This document shows positions 34,272-43,266 of a stretch of DNA of 64,000 nt, in pieces. The DNA lies in assembly GCA_037138595.1 (NCBI GenBank), contig JBAXIB010000014.1, forward strand, positions 1-64,000. Reading direction: 5' to 3'. Position numbers and translations under genes: made by a program. Below the pieces are notes generated by a model. It made no database searches and had not been told where the DNA came from. It saw only the letters and a program-made list of their open reading frames with translations. The DNA comes from UBA4742 sp037138595 (GTDB taxonomy: Bacteria > Actinomycetota > Acidimicrobiia > Acidimicrobiales > Acidimicrobilacustridaceae). How positions within the stretch are numbered: the first letter of the stretch is position 1; every line of letters starts with the position of its first letter.

Positions 34272-35822
34272 ATGGTGTTCTGGTTCATCCTCGCCGTTGT
34301 CACGATCGGCATCGTTGGCCTTGCGGTTTACGACCTCACCCAACGCCGCCATGCCATTTTGCGGAACTTTCCGATCATTGGGCACTTGCGATTCATGCTC
34401 GAACGAATCGGACCAGAACTTCGCCAGTACATCGTCACCGACAATGATCACGAAAAACCGTTCAGTCGGGACGAACGCCGATGGATTTATACCTCAGCAA
34501 AACTTGAAGATTCCCGATTCGGTTTCGGCACCGACAACGACCTTGATGAGGCCAAGAATTATCTCATCGTCAAACACGTTGCGTTTCCGATCGCGGCGCC
34601 AGCCAATGAAAAACCCGGGCCCGACCCGACCCGCCCGCTACCCGCAGCCAAGGTTCTCGGCGCGGCTCGACAACGTCGACACAGTTTCCGACCGAAGTCG
34701 ATCATCAACATTTCGGGAATGAGCTTCGGTTCACTCAGCGGTGCAGCAATTCGCGCCCTCAACCTGGGCGCCGCGCGGGCGTCCACGTTGCACACCACTG
34801 GTGAAGGTGGAATTTCATCCCATCACCTCCAAGGAGGAGAACTCGTCTGGCAAATTGGCACCGGATACTTCGGCTGCCGCGACGCAAACGGCACCTTCAA
34901 CCTCAATCGGCTCATCGACCAAGTCGAACAAGCACCAGTTCGAGCAATCGAACTGAAACTCAGCCAAGGCGCAAAACCAGGCCTCGGTGGAATGTTGCCA
35001 GGAACAAAAGTCACACCGGAAGTCGCCGCGATTCGCGGCATCCCCGTCGGTGTCGATTGCGTCAGCCCGCCCGCGCACACCGCATTCCACGACGTCGACA
35101 GCCTACTCGAGTTCGCCGAAACAATCGCTGACGCCACTGGGTTGCCGGTCGGGATCAAGTCGGCTGTCGGCTCGATGACCTTTTGGGAATCGCTGGCCGA
35201 GCGCACTGAACGAACGGGACGAGGCCTCGACTTCATCACCATTGACGGTGGCGAAGGCGGAACGGGCGCCGCTCCGCTGGTGTTCACCGACCATGTTTCG
35301 CTGCCATTCCGATGGGGATTCAGTCGGGTGTACCGCACATTTGCCGAGCGAGGTCTGAGTGATGACATCGTCTTTATTGGATCGGCGCGCTTGGGACTTC
35401 CCGACACCGGTTTGCTCGCGATGGCACTTGGCTGCGACTTAGTGAACGTCGGGCGCGAAGCCATGCTGGCAATCGGCTGCATCCAATCGCAACGATGCCA
35501 CACCGGGCAGTGTCCGACCGGGGTCGCAACCCAGTCATCGTGGCGCCAACACGGCCTTGATCCAACCGACAAATCTGTCCGCTGCGCGAACTATCTCGCG
35601 GCGGCAAGATTCGAACTCCTTCGATTAGCCCGGGTGTGCGGTAAACCGCACCCGGCGCTCGTCACTGTTGATGATCTCGAAGTGCTCGAAGATCGATTTC
35701 GCTCCACGTCAGTGGGCACACTGTTTGGCTACGAACCCGGATGGGGACTGCCCAGCGTGCGCGACCAATCGACCATCACTGACATCATGACCGCACCGCA
35801 ATCGCGAAAGGCCGGACTATGA
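34272..35822 (+). CDS. FMN-binding glutamate synthase-like protein
   Basis: A 516-residue protein with one N-terminal membrane helix (FWFILAVVTIGIVGLAVYDL) and a large cytoplasmic domain related to the FMN/iron-sulfur part of glutamate synthase. Seen motifs: IINISGMSFGSLSGAAIRAL, NTGEGG-like HTTGEGGISSHH, LKLSQGAKPGLGGMLPGTKV, FITIDGGEGGTGAAPLVF, and the cysteine cluster GCIQSQRCHTGQCPTGVATQ. Related stand-alone proteins (YerD/GltB2-like) are widespread, but their physiological reaction is mostly unknown, and the amidotransferase domain is absent. Its stop overlaps the start of the formylglycine-generating enzyme gene, so both are probably one operon. Confidence 0.85.
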   Translation: MVFWFILAVVTIGIVGLAVYDLTQRRHAILRNFPIIGHLRFMLERIGPELRQYIVTDNDHEKPFSRDERRWIYTSAKLEDSRFGFGTDNDLDEAKNYLIVKHVAFPIAAPANEKPGPDPTRPLPAAKVLGAARQRRHSFRPKSIINISGMSFGSLSGAAIRALNLGAARASTLHTTGEGGISSHHLQGGELVWQIGTGYFGCRDANGTFNLNRLIDQVEQAPVRAIELKLSQGAKPGLGGMLPGTKVTPEVAAIRGIPVGVDCVSPPAHTAFHDVDSLLEFAETIADATGLPVGIKSAVGSMTFWESLAERTERTGRGLDFITIDGGEGGTGAAPLVFTDHVSLPFRWGFSRVYRTFAERGLSDDIVFIGSARLGLPDTGLLAMALGCDLVNVGREAMLAIGCIQSQRCHTGQCPTGVATQSSWRQHGLDPTDKSVRCANYLAAARFELLRLARVCGKPHPALVTVDDLEVLEDRFRSTSVGTLFGYEPGWGLPSVRDQSTITDIMTAPQSRKAGL

Positions 35823-36784
35823 GTATTGACCCCTACCCCACAATGACTTGGGTCCCGCCAACATCGTTCGCGATGGGATCAGACGACCACTACCCCGAAG
35901 AAGCCCCGACCCATAACGTTTCAGTCCACGGTTTTTGGATCGACACCTATGCGGTCACGAACATCCAATTCGCTCAGTTCGTCGAGGCCACCAACTACGT
36001 CACCACCGCAGAGACCGCACCAAATCCGGCCGACTATCCCGGAATGGACCCCAAGTGGGCGGTACCGGCATCGGTGGTTTTTTCGCCGCCTCCAGGTCGC
36101 GTCAGCCTTAGCGGCGAACCGGTTTGGTGGAGCCTGAACGCCGGAGCTGATTGGCGCCACCCGCTCGGCCCCCACGATTCGATCATCGACCGTGGCGACC
36201 ACCCCGTCGTGCACGTCTCATGGGCCGACGTTGAGGCGTATGCCACTTGGGCCGGTCGAGAACTTCCCACCGAAGCCGAGTGGGAGGTCGCGGCTCGCGG
36301 CGGTCTCGACGGCGCGGCATTCGCGTGGGGCGACGAACTGACCGTCGACGGTTCGTACTTGGCCAATACTTGGCAAGGCGAGTTCCCCCACGAGAACCTC
36401 GAACTAGACCACTTCGCGGCGACTGCGCCGGTGGGATCGTTCCCGCCGAACGGATATGGCCTCTATGACATGATCGGCAATACATGGGAATGGACCTCGG
36501 ACTGGTACCAGTCCCATGATCAGATTGAGCACCCATGCTGCACCATGACCAATCCGCGAGGAGCGTCGCGCGAGGCAAGCATCGCTGCACACATGGCCGA
36601 CTTAGCCATACCAAGGAAGGTTATGAAGGGCGGCTCGTACCTCTGTGCGCCGAACTACTGCCGGCGTTACCGGCCCGCCGCGCGCATGGCACAAGACGTC
36701 GATACCTCGACCTGCCATCTCGGATTCCGATGCATCGTTCGAGAACCGGACGAAACCGCTACGAACCCTCAATCCACGGATTAA
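35819..36784 (+). CDS. Formylglycine-generating enzyme (sulfatase modifying factor) family
   Basis: A 321-residue FGE-sulfatase domain covers the protein from residue 8 to 316. Both active-site cysteines are present: Cys276 and Cys281 in KGGSYLCAPNYCRRYRPAAR, matching the copper-binding pair of Streptomyces FGE. HPVVHVSWADVEAYATWAGR, LPTEAEWEVAARGGLDGAAF and GLYDMIGNTWEWTSDWY are standard. Because the pair is complete, true oxygen-dependent FGE activity (Cys to formylglycine in type-I sulfatases) is likely, rather than the EgtB/PvdO-like use of the fold. No sulfatase gene lies in the window. It overlaps the preceding FMN enzyme gene by four bases (ATGA). Confidence 0.9.
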   Translation: MSIDPYPTMTWVPPTSFAMGSDDHYPEEAPTHNVSVHGFWIDTYAVTNIQFAQFVEATNYVTTAETAPNPADYPGMDPKWAVPASVVFSPPPGRVSLSGEPVWWSLNAGADWRHPLGPHDSIIDRGDHPVVHVSWADVEAYATWAGRELPTEAEWEVAARGGLDGAAFAWGDELTVDGSYLANTWQGEFPHENLELDHFAATAPVGSFPPNGYGLYDMIGNTWEWTSDWYQSHDQIEHPCCTMTNPRGASREASIAAHMADLAIPRKVMKGGSYLCAPNYCRRYRPAARMAQDVDTSTCHLGFRCIVREPDETATNPQSTD

Positions 36785-37775
36785 GCCCGCGCGCAAGGTC
36801 GACAATCGCTTCGGATACTTCGCGGGGACGTTCCTGCATCAATTGATGGCCAGCGCCCGGAATCACCAACATCGTGCTGTGTTGCAGGTGCCGATCGATT
36901 CGCTTTGCCATCGACACCGGAGTCAGCAGATCGCGAGCGCCAACCAGTACCAACGCTGGCACATCCACGGCGGCCAGCGCGGCCTCGCCGTCGTAATCAA
37001 AAAGGTCGAGCCACAACGGCAAATAAGCCGACAAGTCGACGTCGGCGCCAAGACGCCGAGCCTGTTCAACGGCAACACCCGACGGTCGCGAGCCAAACGC
37101 GACTCTGGTCGCGACTAACGAGCGATTGTTGTCACCCATCACCCTTGGCAATGACCGGCCTGTCTCGACCCGACGCAACGCGTACCGTTCGATGCGTTCC
37201 GCGAATGGCACGAGCGCGGCGGGAACTAATTGCGACGAAGCGGTGCTCATGAACACCAAGCCAGCGACGCGTTCACTCACTAGGTCGGGAAAGTCGCCGC
37301 AGAATTCGCCAAGAATCATTCCGCCCATCGAATGGCCCATAACGATCGCGCCCTGCAAATCAAGATGTTCGAACACCGTGGCGAGGTCTCGTGCCGCGAG
37401 GCGGCGACCGATTCCGTCTTGACCGACGACTGACCGTCCATGTCCACGCACATCGACGGCTACTACGCGAAAACGATCGGCAAGCAAGTGCAACATCGGC
37501 GCCCAGACCTCGGCTTGCAGCGTCACGCCGTGAATCAATACCAAAGGACGACCCGATCCAAGCTCAACTACGTGAATGTTTCCGCCGTCGTGACTGGCGA
37601 CGTCATGGCGAATCACATCGGATGGAAGCGCATACAACGGATCAAGATCGGCATCGACGGAGGAACGGATTCGCCTGCTGATCAAACGATTCGCGGCGGT
37701 TCCCGCCGCAAACAAACCCAATGCAGCCGATGCCGCACCGACCAAACCAACCGCTACCCGGCTTCGTGTCCGCAT
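36759..37775 (-). CDS. Alpha/beta-fold hydrolase, membrane-anchored
   Basis: About 338 residues. The N-terminus (VAVGLVGAASAALGLFAAGT after a basic start) is a membrane anchor or signal. The hydrolase core shows PLVLIHGVTLQAEVW (oxyanion HG), VVAVDVRGHGRSVVG, IVMGHSMGGMILGEF with the nucleophile Ser in GHSMGG, VPALVLVGARDLLTPVSM with the Asp, and IPGAGHQLMQERP with the His. ATG 37775 has AGGAGAAA upstream, better than the longer open frame. The 3' end overlaps the FGE gene by 26 bases (convergent). Substrate unknown. Confidence 0.88.
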   Translation of the reverse strand: MRTRSRVAVGLVGAASAALGLFAAGTAANRLISRRIRSSVDADLDPLYALPSDVIRHDVASHDGGNIHVVELGSGRPLVLIHGVTLQAEVWAPMLHLLADRFRVVAVDVRGHGRSVVGQDGIGRRLAARDLATVFEHLDLQGAIVMGHSMGGMILGEFCGDFPDLVSERVAGLVFMSTASSQLVPAALVPFAERIERYALRRVETGRSLPRVMGDNNRSLVATRVAFGSRPSGVAVEQARRLGADVDLSAYLPLWLDLFDYDGEAALAAVDVPALVLVGARDLLTPVSMAKRIDRHLQHSTMLVIPGAGHQLMQERPREVSEAIVDLARGLNPWIEGS

Positions 37776-37798
37776 CGACGTTTCTCCTGTTCGGGGAT

Positions 37799-38812
37799 TC
37801 AGATCACCTTCGCGGCCAACAGGCCCAGCGTCAAGGCTGCCGCGGCCAACCGATACCAACCGAAAATCGCCAGGCTGTGCCGCTGTAAGTAGGTCACCAT
37901 CCAGCGAACCGCTACGACCGCCGAGATGAATGCCACCACCACACCAATGACCGGATTAACCCATCCATACGAAGCAACGAGTTCACTGCCGTGGCCGAGC
38001 AAGCTGTAGGCCGTCGCGGCTGAGACGGTCAACAATCCGAGCAAAAAACTGAATTCGACCGCGGCCGCCAAGCTCATTCCCACGAACAATGCCGCCAAAA
38101 TCGTGACAAGACTGCGACTCGTGCCGGGCCACATTGCCAAACATTGGGCAGCACCGATGATCACCGATTGGCGCAAGGTGATGGCTTCGAGCGCCGAACC
38201 GGGCGTGACGTCAGAGAACCGGTCACCGAAAACAAAAATCACAATGGCGCCGACCACCCACGCGCCAATGACTGGACCCACATACAGCAAGTGACTTTCG
38301 ATGAACTTCTTTCCGAGCACGCCGACCACGACGGCTGGCACGAAGGCAACTACCACCGCTATTAACAAACGCCGACCACCCGCATTGCGCCCAAAGAGGC
38401 CTTCGAGCATCGCTCGCAGACGGCCGAAATACAGCACGACCACCGCCAAAATGGCACCGATCTGAATTGCCACCGTGTAGGTATCGGCAGCCTCCTTGGA
38501 TGACGCGCTTTGCCCAATAGCAAAAATGCGTTCAGCAACCAGCAAGTGACCGGTTGAACTAATGGGCAAGAACTCGGTCACTCCCTCGATCAATCCAAGC
38601 GCCGCCGCTTTCCCCGCGGTTAGTTCGTTTCCTGCAGCAGTCTGTTGCTCGGCGCTCAATGGTGTCGACGCCGAAGCAGGCCCGGCAAAGAACAACAGCC
38701 GCATCGCGGTCACTGCGACCAGCACGGCCAGCAGTGCACCGGCCCGCCAACGTCGCGGCCCTAGAAAAGAGAGATAGGACTTGCTGGGAATCGGCGTAAT
38801 CGGTGACATCAT
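37799..38812 (-). CDS. uppP: Undecaprenyl-diphosphatase with N-terminal extension
   Basis: A BacA/UppP-type phosphatase of about 337 residues that recycles undecaprenyl pyrophosphate for peptidoglycan and polysaccharide export. Core motifs are GLIEGVTEFLPISSTGHLLV and CLAMWPGTSRSLVTILAALF, with the usual multi-helix layout. Unusually, about 60 residues precede the core, including a hydrophobic helix (RAGALLAVLVAVTAMRLLFF) ending in PASASTP, like a signal peptide; standard UppP is about 270 residues. Tandem ATGs at 38812 and 38809 are the likely starts; a longer frame to 38920 would overlap the divergent DUF2252 gene. It lies 23 bases upstream of the hydrolase gene. Confidence 0.93.
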   Translation of the reverse strand: MMSPITPIPSKSYLSFLGPRRWRAGALLAVLVAVTAMRLLFFAGPASASTPLSAEQQTAAGNELTAGKAAALGLIEGVTEFLPISSTGHLLVAERIFAIGQSASSKEAADTYTVAIQIGAILAVVVLYFGRLRAMLEGLFGRNAGGRRLLIAVVVAFVPAVVVGVLGKKFIESHLLYVGPVIGAWVVGAIVIFVFGDRFSDVTPGSALEAITLRQSVIIGAAQCLAMWPGTSRSLVTILAALFVGMSLAAAVEFSFLLGLLTVSAATAYSLLGHGSELVASYGWVNPVIGVVVAFISAVVAVRWMVTYLQRHSLAIFGWYRLAAAALTLGLLAAKVI

Positions 38813-38881
38813 GATGTTTTCGGACTCCGGTTCAGTTGCGATCGTGCATCGGGACGGTACCGGACCCAATCGCGAAGTAGG

Positions 38882-40489
38882 TTGATTGAGTCTCAAGTCG
38901 AGACGCGAATCGAAAGGCATACATCTCTCGTGGGCGTCGACAAGTCAAAAAAATCACTGACCGCGACCGAAAACCGCGGCAAAAAGGTCAAAACCAAAAA
39001 GCCCGTCAATAAGACAGGCAACAAAGCTGGCACCAAAAAGGCCGGCACCAAAAAAACAGACGCGCTTTCCGGCAAGCAAAGCGCGCACTTGCTGAGCCAC
39101 CTTCGGGCGCTCGTTCCGAAAGACGCAGTCGTGCAACGTCCCGAGCGGGCGGAAATCGGCAAGAGCCTCCGACAGCGAGTACCGCGAGACGTTCATGGCG
39201 ACTGGAAACCACCGGCTGATCGCCTCGACCCCATTAGCATTCTTCAGGAACAAGCCCTCACCCGCGTGCCCGAATTGGTGCCGATTCGCCATGCCCGCAT
39301 GGCCACTTCAGAATTCGCGTTTTTTCGCGGCGCGGCTGCCGTCATGGCCGCCGATCTGTACGAGACCCCCAACTCCGGCATCATGCTCCAGACTTGCGGC
39401 GATGCACACCTTGTGAACTTCGGCATGTTCGCGACTCCCGAACGTCGGCTGGTTTTTGACGTCAATGACTTCGATGAGACCATCCCCGGCCCATGGGAAT
39501 GGGATGTCAAACGCCTAGCGGCCAGCATCGTGGTCGCTGGACGTTCCAACGGCTTCAGCCGCGACGAAAACACCCAAGCGGTGCTCGACACACTCGAGAC
39601 TTACCGCGAGCGACTCGATCATCTCGCCACTATGCGCACCCTTGACGTCTGGTACGAACAAGTCGACGTTGACAAGTTCCTGAGCCAGATCGAAGAATTC
39701 GATAAATCGACCAAAGTCGCCGACAGCATCAAGAGCGCTGCAGCCAAGGCACAGACCCACGACACCACTCGCGCGGTTTCTAAGCTCACCGCAATGGTCG
39801 ATGGGCAGCGACGCATCGTGGATCACCCCCCGCTCATCGATCACGTCGGCCTCGCAACCGCCGAAGAACAAATCCAACTGCTCTTCCAGGGCTATATGTC
39901 GACGCTTGCGCCAGAACTGGTCATCTTGATGTCGCGGTTCCGTCTCGTAGACATCGCACGCAAGGTCGTCGGTGTCGGCAGCGTTGGCACCCGATGCTGG
40001 ATTGCGTTGTTCGAAGGCGGAGCCGACGACGATCCGATCATGCTTCAGATCAAAGAAGCACAACCATCGGTTCTCGAAAAATACCTGAACCTGAATTCGA
40101 TCTATCAGAATCAAGGCGAGCGAGTCGTGCACGGCCAGCGCATGATGCAAAGTGCGAGCGACCTGTTCTTGGGCTGGTCTCGCAACCCAACCGTCGGCGT
40201 CGACTATTACTTCCGCCAACTCCACGATATGAAGTCATCGGCCGACGTTCCTTCGATGGGCCCAGTTCAGCTCTCGAATTACGGTCGCCTTTGCGGTTGG
40301 ACACTCGCTCGGGCCCATGCCAAGAGTGGCGATCCTGCCATGCTGAGCGGCTATCTCGGCTCCGGGTCCGAATTCGACCATGCCATGGCCAATTTCGCGC
40401 AAAGTTACGCCGATCAAAACACCTTAGATTTCGCGGCAATGACCGAAGCGGTCGCAAGCGGACGCATCGAATCATTCGAAGCAGTCTGA
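38882..40489 (+). CDS. DUF2252 family protein with Lys-rich N-terminal tail
   Basis: Up to 535 residues if TTG 38882 is used; GTG 38930 gives a shorter form. Residues 20-60 are a basic tail (KKVKTKKPVNKTGNKAGTKK). The DUF2252 domain follows: FFRGAAAVMAADLYETPNSG, MLQTCGDAHLVNFGMFATPE, VFDVNDFDETIPGPWEWDVK with RLAASIVVAG, and LQIKEAQPSVLEKYL near residue 395. The DAH-NFG and DFDE signatures resemble the catalytic parts of kinase-like (aminoglycoside-phosphotransferase) folds, so a phosphotransfer role has been supposed for the family, but it is not established. It is divergent from uppP. Confidence 0.85.
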   Translation: MIESQVETRIERHTSLVGVDKSKKSLTATENRGKKVKTKKPVNKTGNKAGTKKAGTKKTDALSGKQSAHLLSHLRALVPKDAVVQRPERAEIGKSLRQRVPRDVHGDWKPPADRLDPISILQEQALTRVPELVPIRHARMATSEFAFFRGAAAVMAADLYETPNSGIMLQTCGDAHLVNFGMFATPERRLVFDVNDFDETIPGPWEWDVKRLAASIVVAGRSNGFSRDENTQAVLDTLETYRERLDHLATMRTLDVWYEQVDVDKFLSQIEEFDKSTKVADSIKSAAAKAQTHDTTRAVSKLTAMVDGQRRIVDHPPLIDHVGLATAEEQIQLLFQGYMSTLAPELVILMSRFRLVDIARKVVGVGSVGTRCWIALFEGGADDDPIMLQIKEAQPSVLEKYLNLNSIYQNQGERVVHGQRMMQSASDLFLGWSRNPTVGVDYYFRQLHDMKSSADVPSMGPVQLSNYGRLCGWTLARAHAKSGDPAMLSGYLGSGSEFDHAMANFAQSYADQNTLDFAAMTEAVASGRIESFEAV

Positions 40490-40554
40490 AATCTGCAACG
40501 AGCGCGGCACTCGTGTGGCCAACTGAATAAGCGATCTTGGTTGAGCGCGCCGAG

Positions 40555-41784
40555 TTATGGCAGGTCGGGCTCAATTGATTCATGGGCCAAGGCGGCGGCG
40601 ACGGGATCAATGGGCGCTCGCGCCGCCGGTAAGGCTCGGCTTCTCAGTAAAGCCAATGCGCCCAAAGCCAGAGCCGCACCACCGAGGAATGCGCCTCGAT
40701 ACCCGCTAACCGATGCCACCAAGCCCAGCATGAGGGCGCCCAATCCCTGCGATGCATCGAAGAAACTCGAAACGGTTCCTACCGCTGATCCACGCTGATT
40801 GGCGGCCAAACCGGTAAGCGCCAACGTCAACATTGCCGGATACAGCAACGACATACCGACCGCGAAAATGGCGGTGCCGAGATAGAGGCCAATCGCCGTC
40901 GGAATCGCCGCCATGAGGCCAAGGCCGGCCGCAGCAAGCAACGTTGCCAGGGTTCCGGCGAACAATGGGCCAAGCCGATCAGGCAAGCGAGCGCCGAAGA
41001 TCCGCACCACCAAAATGACGCATCCGTAGACCAAAAACACTCCGCCGGAACTCGAAAGGCCAATTTGTCCGACGTACAACGGTACGAACTCAGAAAACCC
41101 AGCCAAGCCCACTAAACCCAGGAACAACACCGCGCCTGGACCCAACGCGGAGCGACTAAAAAGCGGAGGCCGCGGCGCGCCTAGATCGGTCGGCGCACCG
41201 GTATGAATCGTTTCGGTGGTGCACAACCCGAGCAGTCCTGCGATGAGCGAAAGTGACGCGGCGACGATCCACACCCGGTCGTAATGGTCGCCGTCGAGCA
41301 CCAAGGTCCCGAGAAATGGACCAAAAGCGAGTCCGCCATAAACCGCGACCGACCAATAACTGATCGCCTCACCGCGACGATGTTCCGGAGCGAGATCGGT
41401 GATCATCGAAGCGGCACCCACAAAGAACGCGGCTTCGCCAATGCCACCCAAAAGGCGAACCGCAATTAACGGCACCAACCCCGACACAACTACGTACAGG
41501 ACTCCGGCAAAAGCCACGACCAACGAACCAGACACAATCAACATGCGCCGTCCAAGGCGATCACCGATGCGGCCCACGAAGGGGCGGAGAGTTACCGCTC
41601 CCACCGCAAAGGCCCCCACCGCGATTCCCACCGCGACATCACTGCCGCCTAAACGATGCTTCACGAACAGCGGTACAACCGGCAGCAACATGCCAAGCGC
41701 CATGAAATAGGCCAAACCCACGGTGACCACCAACACGAAACGCGGCGTGACCAGGCGCTCGGGAACTATCTCGGGGCTAACCAT
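40555..41784 (-). CDS. MFS transporter
   Basis: A 409-residue major-facilitator protein with twelve predicted helices. The loop 2-3 signature is RPFVGRIGDRLGRRMLIVSG, and an internal repeat of the motif follows the central loop (VRIFGARLPDRLGPLFAG). A short cytoplasmic central loop carries THTGAPTD-type polar residues. It is probably a drug or metabolite efflux protein, by general resemblance only. It starts at ATG 41784, divergent from the lipoprotein gene at 41846. Confidence 0.88.
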   Translation of the reverse strand: MVSPEIVPERLVTPRFVLVVTVGLAYFMALGMLLPVVPLFVKHRLGGSDVAVGIAVGAFAVGAVTLRPFVGRIGDRLGRRMLIVSGSLVVAFAGVLYVVVSGLVPLIAVRLLGGIGEAAFFVGAASMITDLAPEHRRGEAISYWSVAVYGGLAFGPFLGTLVLDGDHYDRVWIVAASLSLIAGLLGLCTTETIHTGAPTDLGAPRPPLFSRSALGPGAVLFLGLVGLAGFSEFVPLYVGQIGLSSSGGVFLVYGCVILVVRIFGARLPDRLGPLFAGTLATLLAAAGLGLMAAIPTAIGLYLGTAIFAVGMSLLYPAMLTLALTGLAANQRGSAVGTVSSFFDASQGLGALMLGLVASVSGYRGAFLGGAALALGALALLRSRALPAARAPIDPVAAALAHESIEPDLP

Positions 41785-41845
41785 CGCTTCGCGAGCCTAC
41801 GACCGTGCATCGGTGACGGCACAACCATCAACTACCTTCGCCCCA

Positions 41846-42547
41846 ATGGCTCAAGCTCCTGCACGTGCGACACCTCGTGCATCGCCGAGAAGACCTCGGC
41901 ATCGCGTATCAACTCGCCGGGCTGTTGTTGTGGCGCTGGCCTGTGTCGTTGCCATGTCAGGTTGCGCTGGTAGCAACTCAACATCGACGTCAAAGGCGAA
42001 CCGGCCAGGCGACCAAACTGGCACTAAGCCAAACTCGGCCGCCGATGACACTTCCCCGCCGGAGACGACACCAACTACGACCGATGTCGGCGCGCTAGTG
42101 CAAACAACTGACCGGCCGACGAGTACCGGTACCGACGTAGCAGCCGGCGGCGAGGCACTTTGGAACGCCATTGTCGACGACAAACCCGACTTGGCGATGC
42201 CATTTTTCTTTCCTCGAAGCGCGTACCACCAAGTCAAGATTCTTCGCGATCCTGATAAAGACTGGCAAAGCAGACTCGTCGATTCCTATACCCAAGACAT
42301 TCACGCGCTTCACCAAACACTGGGCACACAGGTCGCCGACGCGAAGCTCATCGGCATCGAGATCCCTGATGGTGCCGCTCGGTGGATCAATCCTCACGAG
42401 GAATACAACAAGATCGGCTACTGGCGAGTCTACGGCTCAACCCTGAACTACAAGATCGCCGGAAAAACGGTCCGGGTGCCGATCTACTCACTGATTTCGT
42501 GGCGAGGTACGTGGTACATCGTGCATCTCAACAAGCCAGCCGCTTAG
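41846..42547 (+). CDS. Putative lipoprotein of unknown function
   Basis: About 233 residues from ATG 41846. A long basic N-terminal region (RRPRHRVSTRRA) precedes a hydrophobic helix and a lipobox-like VAMSGC, so the mature protein would be lipid-anchored at Cys. A Ser/Thr/Pro-rich tether follows, then a globular domain from about residue 105 (GGEALWNAIVDDKPDLAMPF, KDWQSRLVDSYTQDIHALHQ, GYWRVYGSTLNYKI). The family is not recognised. The longer frame from 41723 would overlap the divergent MFS gene. Confidence 0.65.
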   Translation: MAQAPARATPRASPRRPRHRVSTRRAVVVALACVVAMSGCAGSNSTSTSKANRPGDQTGTKPNSAADDTSPPETTPTTTDVGALVQTTDRPTSTGTDVAAGGEALWNAIVDDKPDLAMPFFFPRSAYHQVKILRDPDKDWQSRLVDSYTQDIHALHQTLGTQVADAKLIGIEIPDGAARWINPHEEYNKIGYWRVYGSTLNYKIAGKTVRVPIYSLISWRGTWYIVHLNKPAA

Positions 42548-42597
42548 GCGAGGTAATGGCAACCAACTTGCGGTGGCCTCAGTTCACTCTGCCTGAT

Positions 42598-43104
42598 TCA
42601 GTCGGCGACGGCACCGACGCGAGCCCAGCGAAGACTCAGGTCGTTACATTCTTCGCACACTGATGCAGGGATAACTCCCAGTCGCATCAGGAGCGAGAAC
42701 ATTCTGCACCCCATGCAAAATCCGATGGCTGCCTCAAGACTCGCGAGCACGACCAGTACGGCGATGAGCCCATAGGCCCATCCCACCATGTCGGCTGGAA
42801 ACGCAAGCAACGACGCAGTGACGGTGACGAACGCACCGATGCCTTGCGCAAAGCGTTTTGGTGGGCCCGCGGTGAGACGCTCGGGGATTGGAAGCATCGG
42901 AGTGAGGACTCGAGTCACAACGAGCGCAAGCGGATCAACGCGAGGCCCAAATGCCACCCGCAAGAGAAAACCGCCAGCAAGCACCACCATGAGCCACGGC
43001 TGACCAAACACCAGGCACGCCAGGCCGATGAGCGCCACGCCACTCGCGACCAGTCGAGCTGACACCTCATTAACTGGGTTCGGGAACTCAAAGAACGATG
43101 CCAT
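42598..43104 (-). CDS. DUF4395 membrane protein
   Basis: About 168 residues from ATG 43104. FPNPVNEVSARLVASGVALI is the DUF4395 opening (NP-x-N-E/D-R pattern); hydrophobic helices follow at about 20-60 and 95-140. The C-terminus carries AAIGFCMGCRMFSLLMR and VCEECND, four cysteines in two C-x2-C pairs on the membrane-proximal side. Such pairs could bind a metal or take part in thiol chemistry; the function of the family is unknown. It is convergent with the lipoprotein gene. Confidence 0.75.
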   Translation of the reverse strand: MASFFEFPNPVNEVSARLVASGVALIGLACLVFGQPWLMVVLAGGFLLRVAFGPRVDPLALVVTRVLTPMLPIPERLTAGPPKRFAQGIGAFVTVTASLLAFPADMVGWAYGLIAVLVVLASLEAAIGFCMGCRMFSLLMRLGVIPASVCEECNDLSLRWARVGAVAD

Positions 43105-43203
43105 GAAAACCAGACTAGTCAGGTCAGGATTCAATTGTCTACTGATTTGGTCGGGATTCACCACCTTCAAGCCCCGCCGGTACCGATAGCTCGGATTTCA
43201 TCG

Positions 43204-43234
43204 CTTGACCGTAAGTGACGTCTCTGGTTTACGA
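43204..43234 (+). promoter_or_regulatory. Putative promoter of the acyl-CoA synthetase gene
   Basis: TTGACC at 43204-43209 and TACGAT at 43229-43234 are separated by 19 bases (17 if the -10 is read as TTTACG). The predicted transcript start is about 25 bases before the ATG at 43267, leaving room for the GGGGGA ribosome site. Confidence 0.4.
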
Positions 43235-43266
43235 TCAGCGCGCTTCACAAACTCGGGGGACCACAC

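Noticed and set aside
34823..35572. 249-codon minus-strand open frame
   Set aside because: Antisense to the FMN glutamate-synthase-like gene and without recognisable domains.
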